Assembly (NCBI RefSeq): GCF_900105945.1
Contig: NZ_FNSO01000004.1
Span: 1,550,001-1,614,000, forward strand
Direction: 5' to 3'
Origin: Amycolatopsis tolypomycina
Lineage (GTDB): Bacteria > Actinomycetota > Actinomycetes > Mycobacteriales > Pseudonocardiaceae
DNA: 64,000 bases
The translations under genes were made by a program, and so were the position numbers. Position 1 is the first letter of the stretch, and each line of letters starts with the position of its first letter. Shown piece after piece: positions 25,444-33,199 of the stretch. The notes beneath the pieces were generated by a model. It was not told where the DNA came from. It did not search any database and was given only the letters and a program-made list of their open reading frames with translations.

Positions 25444-27219
25444 ATGCACCCACCACCGGCGGACGACGAGGCCACGGTCTTCCTCCCGAGCGAGCTGCGG
25501 GGGCCGCACTGGCCGACCCGTGACCTCGACGTCTCCCGGCGGCCCTACGACGAGTTCGCGGGCCAGATCGTCGCGCGGCCGCCCGCTTCGCCGGTCAGCG
25601 CCGGGCGCGGGGAAGGCGCCGGCTCGTCGCTGGCCCGCTCCAGCGGCCGGATGGCCGTTGCCTCGGCCGTCAGCCGGGTCACCGGGTTCGTCGCGAAGCT
25701 GCTGCTCGCCGCCGTGGTCGGGGCCGGGGTCGTCAACGACTCCTTCACCGTCGCGAACACGTTGCCCAACATCGTGTTCGAACTGCTCTTCGGCGGCGTC
25801 CTGGCCAGTGTCGTGGTGCCGCTGCTGGTCCGCTCCCACGACGACCCGGACGGCGGCCGCGCCTACACGCAGCGGCTGATCACGATGGCGCTGGTGCTGC
25901 TCGTGGTCGGCACGGCCGTCGCGGTGGCGATCGCCCCGCTGTTCACCGCGCTCTACGTCGACAAATCGTCTCCGACGGCGAACCCGGCGCTGACCACCGC
26001 GCTGGCGTACCTGCTGCTGCCGCAGATCCTGTTCTACGGCCTGTTCGCGCTGCTCTCGGCCATCCTCAACGCGCAGAACGTCTTCGGCCCGCCGGCCTGG
26101 GCGCCGGTGCTGAACAACGTCGTCGTCACCGGCACGCTCGTCGTGTTCGCCGTCGTGCCGGGGGAGCTGACCCTCGACCCGGTCCGCATGAGCGACCCGA
26201 AGCTGCTCGTGCTCGGCCTCGGTACCACGCTCGGCATCGTCGCGCAGGCCGTCGTGCTCATCCCGGCGTTGCTGCGCACCGGGTTCCGGTTCCGCTGGCG
26301 CTGGGGCTTCGACCCGCGGATCAAGGAGTTCGGCGGGCTCGCCGCGTGGATCCTCGGCTACGTCGTCGTCAGCCACGTCGGCTTCGTCGTCACGACGAGG
26401 GTGCTGACCGGCGGCAACAGCGGCGGCGTCACGGCGTACAGCTACGCGTCCCTGCTTTTCCAGCTCCCGTACGGCATCCTCGGCGTTTCGCTGCTGACGG
26501 CGCTGATGCCGCGGATGAGCCGCGCCGCCGCGGACGGCGACACGGTCTCGCTCGTCGGCGACCTTTCGCTCGCTTCCCGCATGTCCACGGTGCTGTTCGT
26601 GCCGATTTCGGCGGTGCTGGCCGTGGTCGGCACGCCGATCGGCATCGCGATCTTCACCTGGGGCCGCGGCACCCTCGACGACGCCGAGCGGCTCGGCCAG
26701 ACCCTGGCCGTTTCGGCGGTCGGGCTGCTGCCGTTCGCGCTGGTGATGCTGCAGTTGCGGGTGTTCTACGCGATGAAGGACGCCCGCACGCCGACGCTGA
26801 TCATGCTCGTGATGACGGCGGTGAAGATCCCGCTGCTGCTGGCCTGCCGCGGCCTGCTCGACGGCGAGCACGTGGTCTACGGCGTCATGCTGGTCAACGG
26901 CGCCGGCTTCGTGGTCGGCGCCGTCCTCGGCCAGGTCTGGCTGTGGGTCCGGCTCGGGCACCTGCGCAGCAAGCGGTCCCTGCGGGTCGGCCTGATCACG
27001 CTGTCGGTGAGCGCACTCGGCGTGGTGGCGGCGGTGCTGGCGGGCCACGCGGTCCCGTCGTCCCTCGGCGTGATCCCGGCAGCGTGGATCAAGCTGCCGG
27101 TGCAGGGGCTGCTCGGGATGGCCGTGCCGTTCGGGTTGCTGGCGCTGCTGAAGCTGCCGGAGTTCACCCCGGTGACGCGGCGGGTGGCCGGCCTGCGGAG
27201 GCGGTTCGCGGCTCGTTGA
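25444..27219 (+). CDS. murJ: Lipid II flippase MurJ (MviN family)
   Basis: 591 residues. A hydrophilic N-terminal tail of about 65 residues precedes SSGRMAVASAVSRVTGFVAKLLLAAVVGAGVVNDSFTVANTLPNIVFELLFGGVLASVVVPLL, the signature start of the MOP-superfamily lipid II flippase, and about 14 membrane segments follow. It flips the peptidoglycan precursor to the outer face. It lacks the pseudokinase extension of the mycobacterial form. The last 27 codons (27138-27219) are repeated in the DNA directly downstream. Confidence 0.93.
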   Translation: MHPPPADDEATVFLPSELRGPHWPTRDLDVSRRPYDEFAGQIVARPPASPVSAGRGEGAGSSLARSSGRMAVASAVSRVTGFVAKLLLAAVVGAGVVNDSFTVANTLPNIVFELLFGGVLASVVVPLLVRSHDDPDGGRAYTQRLITMALVLLVVGTAVAVAIAPLFTALYVDKSSPTANPALTTALAYLLLPQILFYGLFALLSAILNAQNVFGPPAWAPVLNNVVVTGTLVVFAVVPGELTLDPVRMSDPKLLVLGLGTTLGIVAQAVVLIPALLRTGFRFRWRWGFDPRIKEFGGLAAWILGYVVVSHVGFVVTTRVLTGGNSGGVTAYSYASLLFQLPYGILGVSLLTALMPRMSRAAADGDTVSLVGDLSLASRMSTVLFVPISAVLAVVGTPIGIAIFTWGRGTLDDAERLGQTLAVSAVGLLPFALVMLQLRVFYAMKDARTPTLIMLVMTAVKIPLLLACRGLLDGEHVVYGVMLVNGAGFVVGAVLGQVWLWVRLGHLRSKRSLRVGLITLSVSALGVVAAVLAGHAVPSSLGVIPAAWIKLPVQGLLGMAVPFGLLALLKLPEFTPVTRRVAGLRRRFAAR

Positions 27220-27397
27220 GGTTGGGGGCTGTGGTCTGGTTGCGGGTTGGCGGGCGGTTGCCGGGGCGGGGGCTGGCGTTGCTGAGGCTGCCGGAGTTCG
27301 CGGCGGGTTGCGGCGGCTGGCGCTGCTGAAGCTGCCGGAGTTCGCCCCGGTGACGCGGCGGGTGGCCGGCCTGCGGAGGCGGTTCGCGGCTCGTTGA
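27138..27397 (+). repeat. Direct repeats of the murJ 3' end
   Basis: The 82-base segment 27138-27219, ending at the murJ TGA, recurs at 27316-27397 with one mismatch (TTCACCCC versus TTCGCCCC). A third, partial copy of about 30 bases lies at 27272-27301. The duplicate still encodes LALLKLPEF.PVTRRVAGLRRRFAAR and a TGA but has no start. The 333-bp gap 27220-27552 after murJ holds these copies and the promoter of the next gene, and I see no gene in it. Confidence 0.92.
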
Positions 27398-27462
27398 CGG
27401 CTACGGCCGGGAACGCGATCCGGTTGTCTCGAAACGATAACGAGACCGCTGCGATCAGCGCG

Positions 27463-27491
27463 TTTACAATTGCCGCAAGGGTTTCTACTAT
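27463..27491 (+). promoter_or_regulatory. Promoter, sigma-70-like, for the Pro-rich membrane protein
   Basis: TTTACA (27463-27468) and TACTAT (27486-27491) with a 17-base spacer, close to the housekeeping consensus and in an AT-rich island. It would start transcription about 55 bases before the ATG at 27553. Confidence 0.5.
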
Positions 27492-27552
27492 CCACCGGGA
27501 TCATGCGGCCGCGGGCGAGCGCGGTGGCGGGGGTATCAGGTGGAGGTCGTGC

Positions 27553-28032
27553 ATGACGCGCAGTGCGCGCAGGCGACGGGACCGGGTCACGGTCGACGAA
27601 CTGCTCAGACAGACCGGCGCGCGGCCGCGCAAGCCCGGGTCGCGCGCCGCCGAACTGGCCGCGCGTCGCGACGTCGAGCCGGCAGCCGGGCCGAGCGGGG
27701 CGGCGCGGATGGCGCTCGCCTCCGCGGTGATCGTCGTGCTGGGCGGGCTCGTGCTCGTGCTGGCGACGCGGCCGGATCCCGTGCCCGGTTCCACGCAGTT
27801 CCCGCAGCTGCAGCCGGCGACCGCCGTGCCGTCGTCGACCGTGGTGGCCGCGCCGACGCAGACCAGCACGCCGTCGCCGGTGGTGATGCACGCCCGCAAG
27901 ACGCCGACACCCACCCCGACGGTGACGATCGAACTGCCGCCGCCGCCCCCGCCGCCGTCGACCACGAAGCCGTCCTACGACTGGAACCCGTACCAGTGCA
28001 ACCCCTACTACTGCGGTGGCTGGCGGCGCTGA
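27553..28032 (+). CDS. Single-pass membrane protein with Pro/Thr-rich outer segment
   Basis: 159 residues. A basic N-terminus (MTRSARRRRDRVTVDELLRQTGARPRK), one membrane segment (about 53-71, MALASAVIVVLGGLVLVLA), a Pro/Thr/Ser-rich external stretch with a run of prolines, and a short aromatic C-terminus YDWNPYQCNPYYCGGW with two cysteines five residues apart. GGAGG lies seven bases before the ATG. No enzyme motif is seen. The layout suggests an envelope anchor or adaptor whose Tyr/Cys tip contacts a partner; this is speculation. Confidence 0.65.
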   Translation: MTRSARRRRDRVTVDELLRQTGARPRKPGSRAAELAARRDVEPAAGPSGAARMALASAVIVVLGGLVLVLATRPDPVPGSTQFPQLQPATAVPSSTVVAAPTQTSTPSPVVMHARKTPTPTPTVTIELPPPPPPPSTTKPSYDWNPYQCNPYYCGGWRR

Positions 28033-28040
28033 CCCGCGAA

Positions 28041-28076
28041 GGCCCCCTCACCGACCCCGATGCCGGTGAGAGGGCC
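28041..28076. terminator. Bidirectional terminator before the chitinase stop
   Basis: GGCCCCCTCACCG (28041-28053) and CGGTGAGAGGGCC (28064-28076) pair at 12 of 13 positions around a 10-base loop. It lies between the stops of two converging genes. Confidence 0.75.
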
Positions 28077-28105
28077 CCCGACAGCTCCACTACGGGTTCG
28101 TGGCG

Positions 28106-29065
28106 TCAGCCGGTGTAACCGGCGACGATCTTGGTGAACGCGTACTTGTCCTGGGTGATGCCGCTGCACTCACCGCCACCGCTGCAGTCGCGGTTGGTGG
28201 CCCAGAACGTCAAGCGGGCCAGGTGGTGGCTCGCCGCGTAGCTGCGGATGGAGTTGAAGTTCGCCACCGTGACGGTCTCGCCCGCGTTGTCGGTCTTGCC
28301 GTTCATCGAGGAGAGGCCGCTGTGCCGGTAGGCGGTGTCGTCGTTCCAGCCGAACGTGGTCTTGAGCTGGTTCTTCAGGCCGTCGACCGCCGACTTCGTC
28401 ATGGCGGCCATGTCACCGCCGTTCGAGAAGTCGAACGGCATGACCGACCAGACGTCGACGCCCGCGCCGATCGCCTTGGCCTGGTTGATCAGGCGCTTGC
28501 CCCACGTGTCCGGGCCGGTCGTGGTGGTGCCGATCGTGATCACCACGCGCAGGTTCGGGTTCTTCTGCTTGGTCAGCTTGACCGCGTTGAGGATGCGGTC
28601 CTGGACCGTGGCGTTCTGGAACTCGTCGGTGTTCTCGATGTCGAGGTCGATCGCCTTGAGCGCGTAGGCGTCGATCACCTTCTGGTACGCGCCCGCCAGC
28701 GCCGAGGCCGACGTGCACTTCGAGCCCAGCTTCGTGCCGGACCAGCCGCCGAAGGACGGGATCACGTCCCCGCCGGCGTTGCGGATGTTCTGGATCATCG
28801 TCTTGTCGGAGCCGGTCAGCGACCGGCTGCCGTCCCACTTGGGGTTGCAGGTCCCGTCGGACAGGACGAAGGCCAGGGTAAACGCTTTCACGCCGGTGGC
28901 GGACATCGCCGCGGTCGGGCTGGTCTGCCCGCCCCACTGGTACAGGTAGGGCGAGGCGAGCACGGGGTCGACCGCGGCCATGGCCTGCGGGGCGAGGCCG
29001 ACGGCGGTGGCCAGGGCGGCCGAAGCCGCGGCCGCGAGGGTGAGGAGACGGCGCACTGTTTGCAT
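28106..29065 (-). CDS. Secreted GH18 chitinase
   Basis: 319 residues with a clear signal peptide (MQTVRRLLTLAAAASAALATAVGLAPQAMA, cleavage near residue 30). Catalytic domain only, with no chitin-binding module. The active-site strand reads KAIDLDIEN (137-145): the catalytic Glu is E144, with D142 and D140 kept, while the first Asp of the DxxDxDxE motif is K137, a variation found in this bacterial branch. SFGGWSG is the second substrate strand. ATG 29065 has GGAGGA eight bases upstream. A DasR-type site lies 86 bases upstream. Confidence 0.9.
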   Translation of the reverse strand: MQTVRRLLTLAAAASAALATAVGLAPQAMAAVDPVLASPYLYQWGGQTSPTAAMSATGVKAFTLAFVLSDGTCNPKWDGSRSLTGSDKTMIQNIRNAGGDVIPSFGGWSGTKLGSKCTSASALAGAYQKVIDAYALKAIDLDIENTDEFQNATVQDRILNAVKLTKQKNPNLRVVITIGTTTTGPDTWGKRLINQAKAIGAGVDVWSVMPFDFSNGGDMAAMTKSAVDGLKNQLKTTFGWNDDTAYRHSGLSSMNGKTDNAGETVTVANFNSIRSYAASHHLARLTFWATNRDCSGGGECSGITQDKYAFTKIVAGYTG

Positions 29066-29150
29066 GGAAGTCCTCCGGAAACGCAGGGTGGAGCACCTCC
29101 GGTTTGAGGCGGCGGGATCAACCCGGGAGGAGCGCGGTGTGCCATCACAC

Positions 29151-29178
29151 AGTGGACTGGACCAATGTTGTGTGTCAA
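29151..29178 (-). promoter_or_regulatory. DasR-responsive-element-like site and -35 of the chitinase promoter
   Basis: AGTGGACTGGACCAAT (29151-29166) matches 13 of 16 positions of the Streptomyces dre consensus ACTGGTCTAGACCACT, allowing G at position two. On the minus strand TTGACA (29178-29173) lies just upstream, so a bound DasR-type repressor would cover the promoter. A good -10 is not obvious. Confidence 0.5.
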
Positions 29179-29273
29179 CCCTCCGGCGGTCGGAAAATGA
29201 CCCACGGGCCGCCGATGTGAAATTCCCCTGAAGGCGGATCGACACGGGCCCGCATTCCGGCTACTTTGCCGAA

Positions 29274-30572
29274 ATGGTGGGGGATTCCACGGTCGCCGCC
29301 GGCGGGGGACGCCGCCCGGGCCGGTTCCTGTCCGCCCTCGTCCTGCAGCACCGGTCCCCGCGGCAGTGGGCGCTGTGGCGGCTGCCGCGCCGCGGCCAGG
29401 TCTGGTACTTCGTCGGGGTCGACGTCCTCGCCGTCACCGCCGTCGTGCTCGCCGCCGTCCGCTTCCCGCCGCTGGCCGCGATGCTGACCCCGTTCGCGCT
29501 GCTCGCGGCCGGGATGCTGGTGTCGGCGGAACTCGCGCGGCCGGTCGAACGCCACCGCGAGGACACCCTCCTCGGCCCCGGCGTCGACACGCCGTGGATC
29601 TTCGCCGGGGTGCTCGTGCTCCGGCCGGGGCTCGCCGTCGCGCTGGTCGTGCTCTCCGCACTGCACCAGTGGTTCCGGGTCCGCAGAAAACCCGTGCACC
29701 GGCAGGTGTTCGGCGCCGCGGCGACGGCGCTGGCCGGTCTCTCCGCCGGCGCGTTCCTCACCGCGACCGGTGTCCGCCCGCTCGGCGACGTCCTCGGCGC
29801 CCGGACCGTCCTCCTGCTCACCGCCGCCGGGCTGGTGTTCCTCGCGGTGAACGCCGCGCTCGTGACCGGCGCCGACGGGCCCCGCCGTCCGCGCGAAGCC
29901 GCGCCGGGGCACGCCTTCGACGCCGCGATGACGGCGTTCGGCCTCCCGCTGGCCTGGGCCGTCGTCGCCGCGCCGCTGCTGGTCCCGCTGCTGGCCGGGG
30001 CCACGGTCGTCTTGCACCGCGGCGGGCTGGGCGCCGGCCGCCGCGACCACGTCACCCTCGATCCCGGCACCGGCGTGCTGACGGCCGCGTCCTGGCGCGG
30101 CGCCGCCGAAGCCCGCCTGGACCGGCTCGGCGGCCACGGCCCCGGCCCGGCGGTGCTGCTGCTCGACCTCGACCACTTCCGCCTGCTCAACGACCGCTAC
30201 GGCGGCCGCATCGGCGACGCCGTCCTGCGCGCGGTCGCCGGCACCCTGCGCGACGAGGTCCGCGCCGCCGACCTGGTGGGCCGTTCGGGCGGCGAGGAGT
30301 TCGCGGTGCTGCTGCCCGGCACGGGCCGGTTCGACGCGATGGCGATCGCCGAGCGCATCCGGCTCCGCATCGGCTCGACGCTGGTCGCGCTGAAGGCCTC
30401 GGGCGACGGCCCGCAGTTCGTCGGGGTGACGGTGTCGATCGGCGTGGCGGACTGCGCGGCCGACGGCGTGCTCGCGGACGCGCTGCTGGCCGCGGAACAG
30501 GCGTTGCTGCGGGCGAAGGCGGCGGGCCGGAACCGGACGGTCTGCGCCGAACCGGACGTCAGCTCATCGTGA
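29274..30572 (+). CDS. Membrane diguanylate cyclase (GGDEF), apparently active
   Basis: 432 residues. Six or so hydrophobic segments between about 45 and 245 form a membrane sensor module of unknown ligand. The C-terminal GGDEF domain keeps the GTP/metal strand LLLDLDHFRLLND and the signature GGEEF (339-343). RAAD (330-333), five residues before the signature, is an intact inhibitory site, so product inhibition by c-di-GMP is expected. No EAL domain. The 3' end overlaps the convergent 2OG oxygenase gene by 14 bases. It is a counterpart to the degenerate c-di-GMP protein at 2808. Confidence 0.9.
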   Translation: MVGDSTVAAGGGRRPGRFLSALVLQHRSPRQWALWRLPRRGQVWYFVGVDVLAVTAVVLAAVRFPPLAAMLTPFALLAAGMLVSAELARPVERHREDTLLGPGVDTPWIFAGVLVLRPGLAVALVVLSALHQWFRVRRKPVHRQVFGAAATALAGLSAGAFLTATGVRPLGDVLGARTVLLLTAAGLVFLAVNAALVTGADGPRRPREAAPGHAFDAAMTAFGLPLAWAVVAAPLLVPLLAGATVVLHRGGLGAGRRDHVTLDPGTGVLTAASWRGAAEARLDRLGGHGPGPAVLLLDLDHFRLLNDRYGGRIGDAVLRAVAGTLRDEVRAADLVGRSGGEEFAVLLPGTGRFDAMAIAERIRLRIGSTLVALKASGDGPQFVGVTVSIGVADCAADGVLADALLAAEQALLRAKAAGRNRTVCAEPDVSSS

Positions 30573-31521
30573 TCGCGTCGAGCTTTTCCTTGAGGTACTG
30601 CGAAGCGATCACCTCGGGGTAGGTCCGCGTCCCCAGCGGCGGCGCCAGTGACGTGATCCGCGCGTCGTGGTCGGTTTCGTAGAAGAAGATCAACGACACC
30701 AGGTCCTCGTCCGGGGCCGTCGCCGGCGGGGGCAGGACGCGGTGACGGGTGGACCGCCAGCGGTCGCCCGTCCAGCGGGCCATCAGGTCGCCGATGTTCA
30801 CCGTGAACGCCTCCGGGTGGAACGGGGCGTCCTCCCACTCGCCGTCCGCCGTGCAGACCTGCAGGCCGCCGAGCCCGGCCTGGCGGTCGAGGACCGTCAC
30901 CGTGCCGAAGTCGGTGTGCGGGCCGATCCGGTACTGGTCCGGCGCCGGCGGGCCGACGTGCGTCATCGGCGGGTACCAGTTGATGTTGAACGTGTACGTC
31001 GGGTGGCCGGTGTGCCGGGTGAAGTGGCTCTGGGCGAGGCCGAGCGCCGCGGCGAAGATCTCCAGCAGGTGGTCCGAGAGCGCCCGCATCCGGCGCATGT
31101 ACTCCGTCGCCGTCTCGGCGAGGCCGGGCACCTCGTGCGGCCAGACGTTGGGCTGGAACCAGAACCCGTCGACCTCGGCGACGCCGGTCCGGGTGTCCGC
31201 GCCCGCCGAGTACGACTCCTTGAGGTCCGGTGGCGTCTCGGTGCCCTCGGCGTAGCCGTTGGCCTCGACGCCCGGCGGCAGCCAGCCGCGGCCGCCGACC
31301 GTGACGGCGTAGCGCTGCTTGACGTCCTCGGGCAGCGCGAAGAACTCCCGCGCCAGCTCGCGCGTCCGGTGGCGCAGGTCGTCCGGGACGCCGTGCCCGG
31401 TGACCAGCAGGAAGCCGGACTCCCGCAGCGCGCGGTCGATCCGGCCCGCCACTTCGGCCCGGCCCTCGGAAGTGCCCGCGAACCACGGCGAAAGGTCCAC
31501 GAGCGGAACGGATGACGGCAT
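30559..31521 (-). CDS. 2-oxoglutarate/Fe(II) oxygenase, isopenicillin-N-synthase-like
   Basis: 320 residues. The N-terminal DIOX_N part starts VPLVDLSPWF and includes SGFLLVTGHGVP. The jelly-roll core has the iron ligands HTDFG (His and Asp) and the distal His in WRSTRHRVLPPP, where Arg and the following residues bind 2-oxoglutarate. This superfamily includes hydroxylases and ring-forming enzymes of secondary metabolism and nucleobase oxidation. ATG 31521 is preferred over a longer frame. The cytosine-deaminase-like gene ends 26 bases upstream, so the two are probably cotranscribed. Confidence 0.88.
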   Translation of the reverse strand: MPSSVPLVDLSPWFAGTSEGRAEVAGRIDRALRESGFLLVTGHGVPDDLRHRTRELAREFFALPEDVKQRYAVTVGGRGWLPPGVEANGYAEGTETPPDLKESYSAGADTRTGVAEVDGFWFQPNVWPHEVPGLAETATEYMRRMRALSDHLLEIFAAALGLAQSHFTRHTGHPTYTFNINWYPPMTHVGPPAPDQYRIGPHTDFGTVTVLDRQAGLGGLQVCTADGEWEDAPFHPEAFTVNIGDLMARWTGDRWRSTRHRVLPPPATAPDEDLVSLIFFYETDHDARITSLAPPLGTRTYPEVIASQYLKEKLDAITMS

Positions 31522-31547
31522 ACCGGCTCCTGAAGGCTGCTTTTCGG

Positions 31548-32018
31548 TCAAACACTGTCCTGTTCGGACTTCTCGACCCCGATGTCCTCGAACCACAGGT
31601 CCGGGCGCGCGGCGATGAACTCCGTCATCAGCGCGGTGCAGCCGGGATCGCCGAGCAGGGTGATCTCCACGCCGAGCCCGGCGAGCCAGTCGTGACCGCC
31701 GTGGAACGTCTCGGCCTCACCGATGACGACGCGCCCGATACCGAACTGACGGACGAGCCCGGAGCAGTACCAGCACGGCGAGAGCGTGGTGACCATGATG
31801 GTGTCGCGGTAGTGCGGGCGGCGGCCGGCGTTGCGGAACGCCGCGGTCTCGGCGTGCATCGACGGGTCGCCGTCCTGCACCCGCCGGTTGTGCCCGCGGC
31901 CCAGCAGCGTGCCCGCGGTGTCGAACAGCGCGGCGCCGATCGGCACGCCCCCTTCGGCCTTGCCCAGTTCGGCTTCTTCGCGGGCGACGGCGAGCAGCGC
32001 GTGCGGATCGATCGGCAT
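31548..32018 (-). CDS. Cytosine/nucleoside deaminase, yeast FCY1-like
   Basis: 156 residues of the cytidine-deaminase-fold zinc family: MHAETAAF (His ligand and proton-shuttling Glu) and LSPCWYCSG (two Cys ligands). The C-terminus LMTEFIAARPDLWFEDIGV matches the tail that closes over cytosine in yeast cytosine deaminase, which favours free cytosine (or creatinine-like or isocytosine substrates) over tRNA. GGAAAGAG precedes the ATG. It forms an operon with the 2OG oxygenase and diverges from the WYL regulator. Confidence 0.87.
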   Translation of the reverse strand: MPIDPHALLAVAREEAELGKAEGGVPIGAALFDTAGTLLGRGHNRRVQDGDPSMHAETAAFRNAGRRPHYRDTIMVTTLSPCWYCSGLVRQFGIGRVVIGEAETFHGGHDWLAGLGVEITLLGDPGCTALMTEFIAARPDLWFEDIGVEKSEQDSV

Positions 32019-32113
32019 GCGTCACTCTTTCCGCCCGGGGCGGTGCCTGGCAAGTGTTTGACCACCCGGCTGCCCGATCCGGCGGATCGCGGACTGTTTC
32101 TGTCCTCGATGTC

Positions 32114-32130
32114 TGGCACACTGCGTGCCA
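32114..32130 (+). promoter_or_regulatory. Inverted repeat ending at the WYL-regulator start codon
   Basis: TGGCAC-ACTGC-GTGCCA, perfect 6-base arms, ends on the A of ATG 32130 and lies 96 bases before the divergent deaminase start. No ribosome-binding site is visible before the ATG, so a leaderless message with an autoregulatory operator is possible. Confidence 0.4.
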
Positions 32131-33098
32131 TGTACGGCACCGCGGAACGCCTGCTCAGGCTGCTCTCGCTCCTGCAGGCACGCCGGGACTGGCCGGGCGC
32201 CGACCTCGCGACGCGGCTCGAGGTCGACGTCCGCACGATCCGCCGCGACGTCGAGCGGCTGCGGTCACTGGGCTACCCGGTGCACGCGACCCCGGGCGTG
32301 GCCGGCGGCTACCGGCTCGGCGCGGGGGCGGCGCTGCCCCCGCTGCTGCTGGACGACGACGAAGCCGTGGCCGTCGCGGTCGGCCTGCGCACGGCGGCGA
32401 GCGGCACGGTCGGCGGCATGGTCGGTGGTATCGAGGAGACGTCGGTGCGCGCGCTGGCGAAGCTGGAGCAGGTGCTGCCGGCCCGCCTGCGCTCCCGGGT
32501 CGGCGCCCTCCAGGCGGCGACGGTGGCCCTGCCCGGCGCCGGCCCGACGGTGGACGCCGAGGTGCTGACGGTGCTCGCCACGGCCTGCCGCGACCAGGAG
32601 CGGCTGCGGTTCGGCTACGCCGGCTCCTCCGGCGCGGCGACGGACCGGTCGGTCGAGCCGCTGCGGCTGGTGTGCACGGGACGCCGCTGGTACCTGGTCG
32701 CCTTCGACCTCGACCGCGCGGCCTGGCGCACGTTCCGGGCCGACCGGATCGACGGAGTGCCGGTGCCGGGCTTCCGGTTCACCCCGCGCGAACCACCGGC
32801 GGCGGACCTCGCGGAGTACGTCGCCCGCCAGATCTCGACCGAGGTGTACCCACACCGGCTGGTGCTGCGGGTGGCCGCCCCGGCCACCGCGCTGGCCCAC
32901 CGCATCCCGCCGACGGCGGGGGTGGTGGAGGAGGTGGACGAGCACAGCTGCCTGCTGCGCACGGGTGCGAGCAACCTGGATGCGGTGCCGTATTACCTGG
33001 CCCAGCTGGGGTACGACTTCGTGGTCGAGGAGGCGCCGCCGGGTCTGGTCGAGCGGTTGCGGGAGGTGGCGGAGCGGTTCGCCCGCGCGGTCGGCTGA
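32130..33098 (+). CDS. YafY-type regulator with HTH and WYL domains
   Basis: 322 residues. N-terminal winged helix (RLLRLLSLLQARRDWPGADLATRLEVDVRTIRRDVERLRSLGYPV), then the WYL sensor domain (CTGRRWYLVAFDLDRAAWRTFRADRIDGV) and a C-terminal WCX extension. WYL proteins respond to nucleic acids or small nucleotides. An in-frame ATG at 32109 is an alternative start. The divergent cytosine-deaminase pair is the nearest candidate target. The stop is followed after 10 bases by copy 2 of the dispersed repeat. Confidence 0.88.
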   Translation: MYGTAERLLRLLSLLQARRDWPGADLATRLEVDVRTIRRDVERLRSLGYPVHATPGVAGGYRLGAGAALPPLLLDDDEAVAVAVGLRTAASGTVGGMVGGIEETSVRALAKLEQVLPARLRSRVGALQAATVALPGAGPTVDAEVLTVLATACRDQERLRFGYAGSSGAATDRSVEPLRLVCTGRRWYLVAFDLDRAAWRTFRADRIDGVPVPGFRFTPREPPAADLAEYVARQISTEVYPHRLVLRVAAPATALAHRIPPTAGVVEEVDEHSCLLRTGASNLDAVPYYLAQLGYDFVVEEAPPGLVERLREVAERFARAVG

Positions 33099-33108
33099 CC
33101 TGGCTCAA

Positions 33109-33193
33109 GCGCCCCAATGTGGCGTTGGTTGCGTCAGACGCACCGAACGCCACATTGGGTGCGTTGGATGCACCGAACGCCACATTGGGGCGC
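33109..33193. repeat. Dispersed palindromic repeat, copy 2
   Basis: Same three-part structure as 2717-2800 with five differences, all in the linkers; the three 14-mers are unchanged. Both outer arms extend to GCGCCCCAATGTGGCGTT and its complement, 18 paired bases. It fills the gap between two converging stop codons (33098 and 33200). Confidence 0.9.
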
Positions 33194-33199
33194 TGGGAG

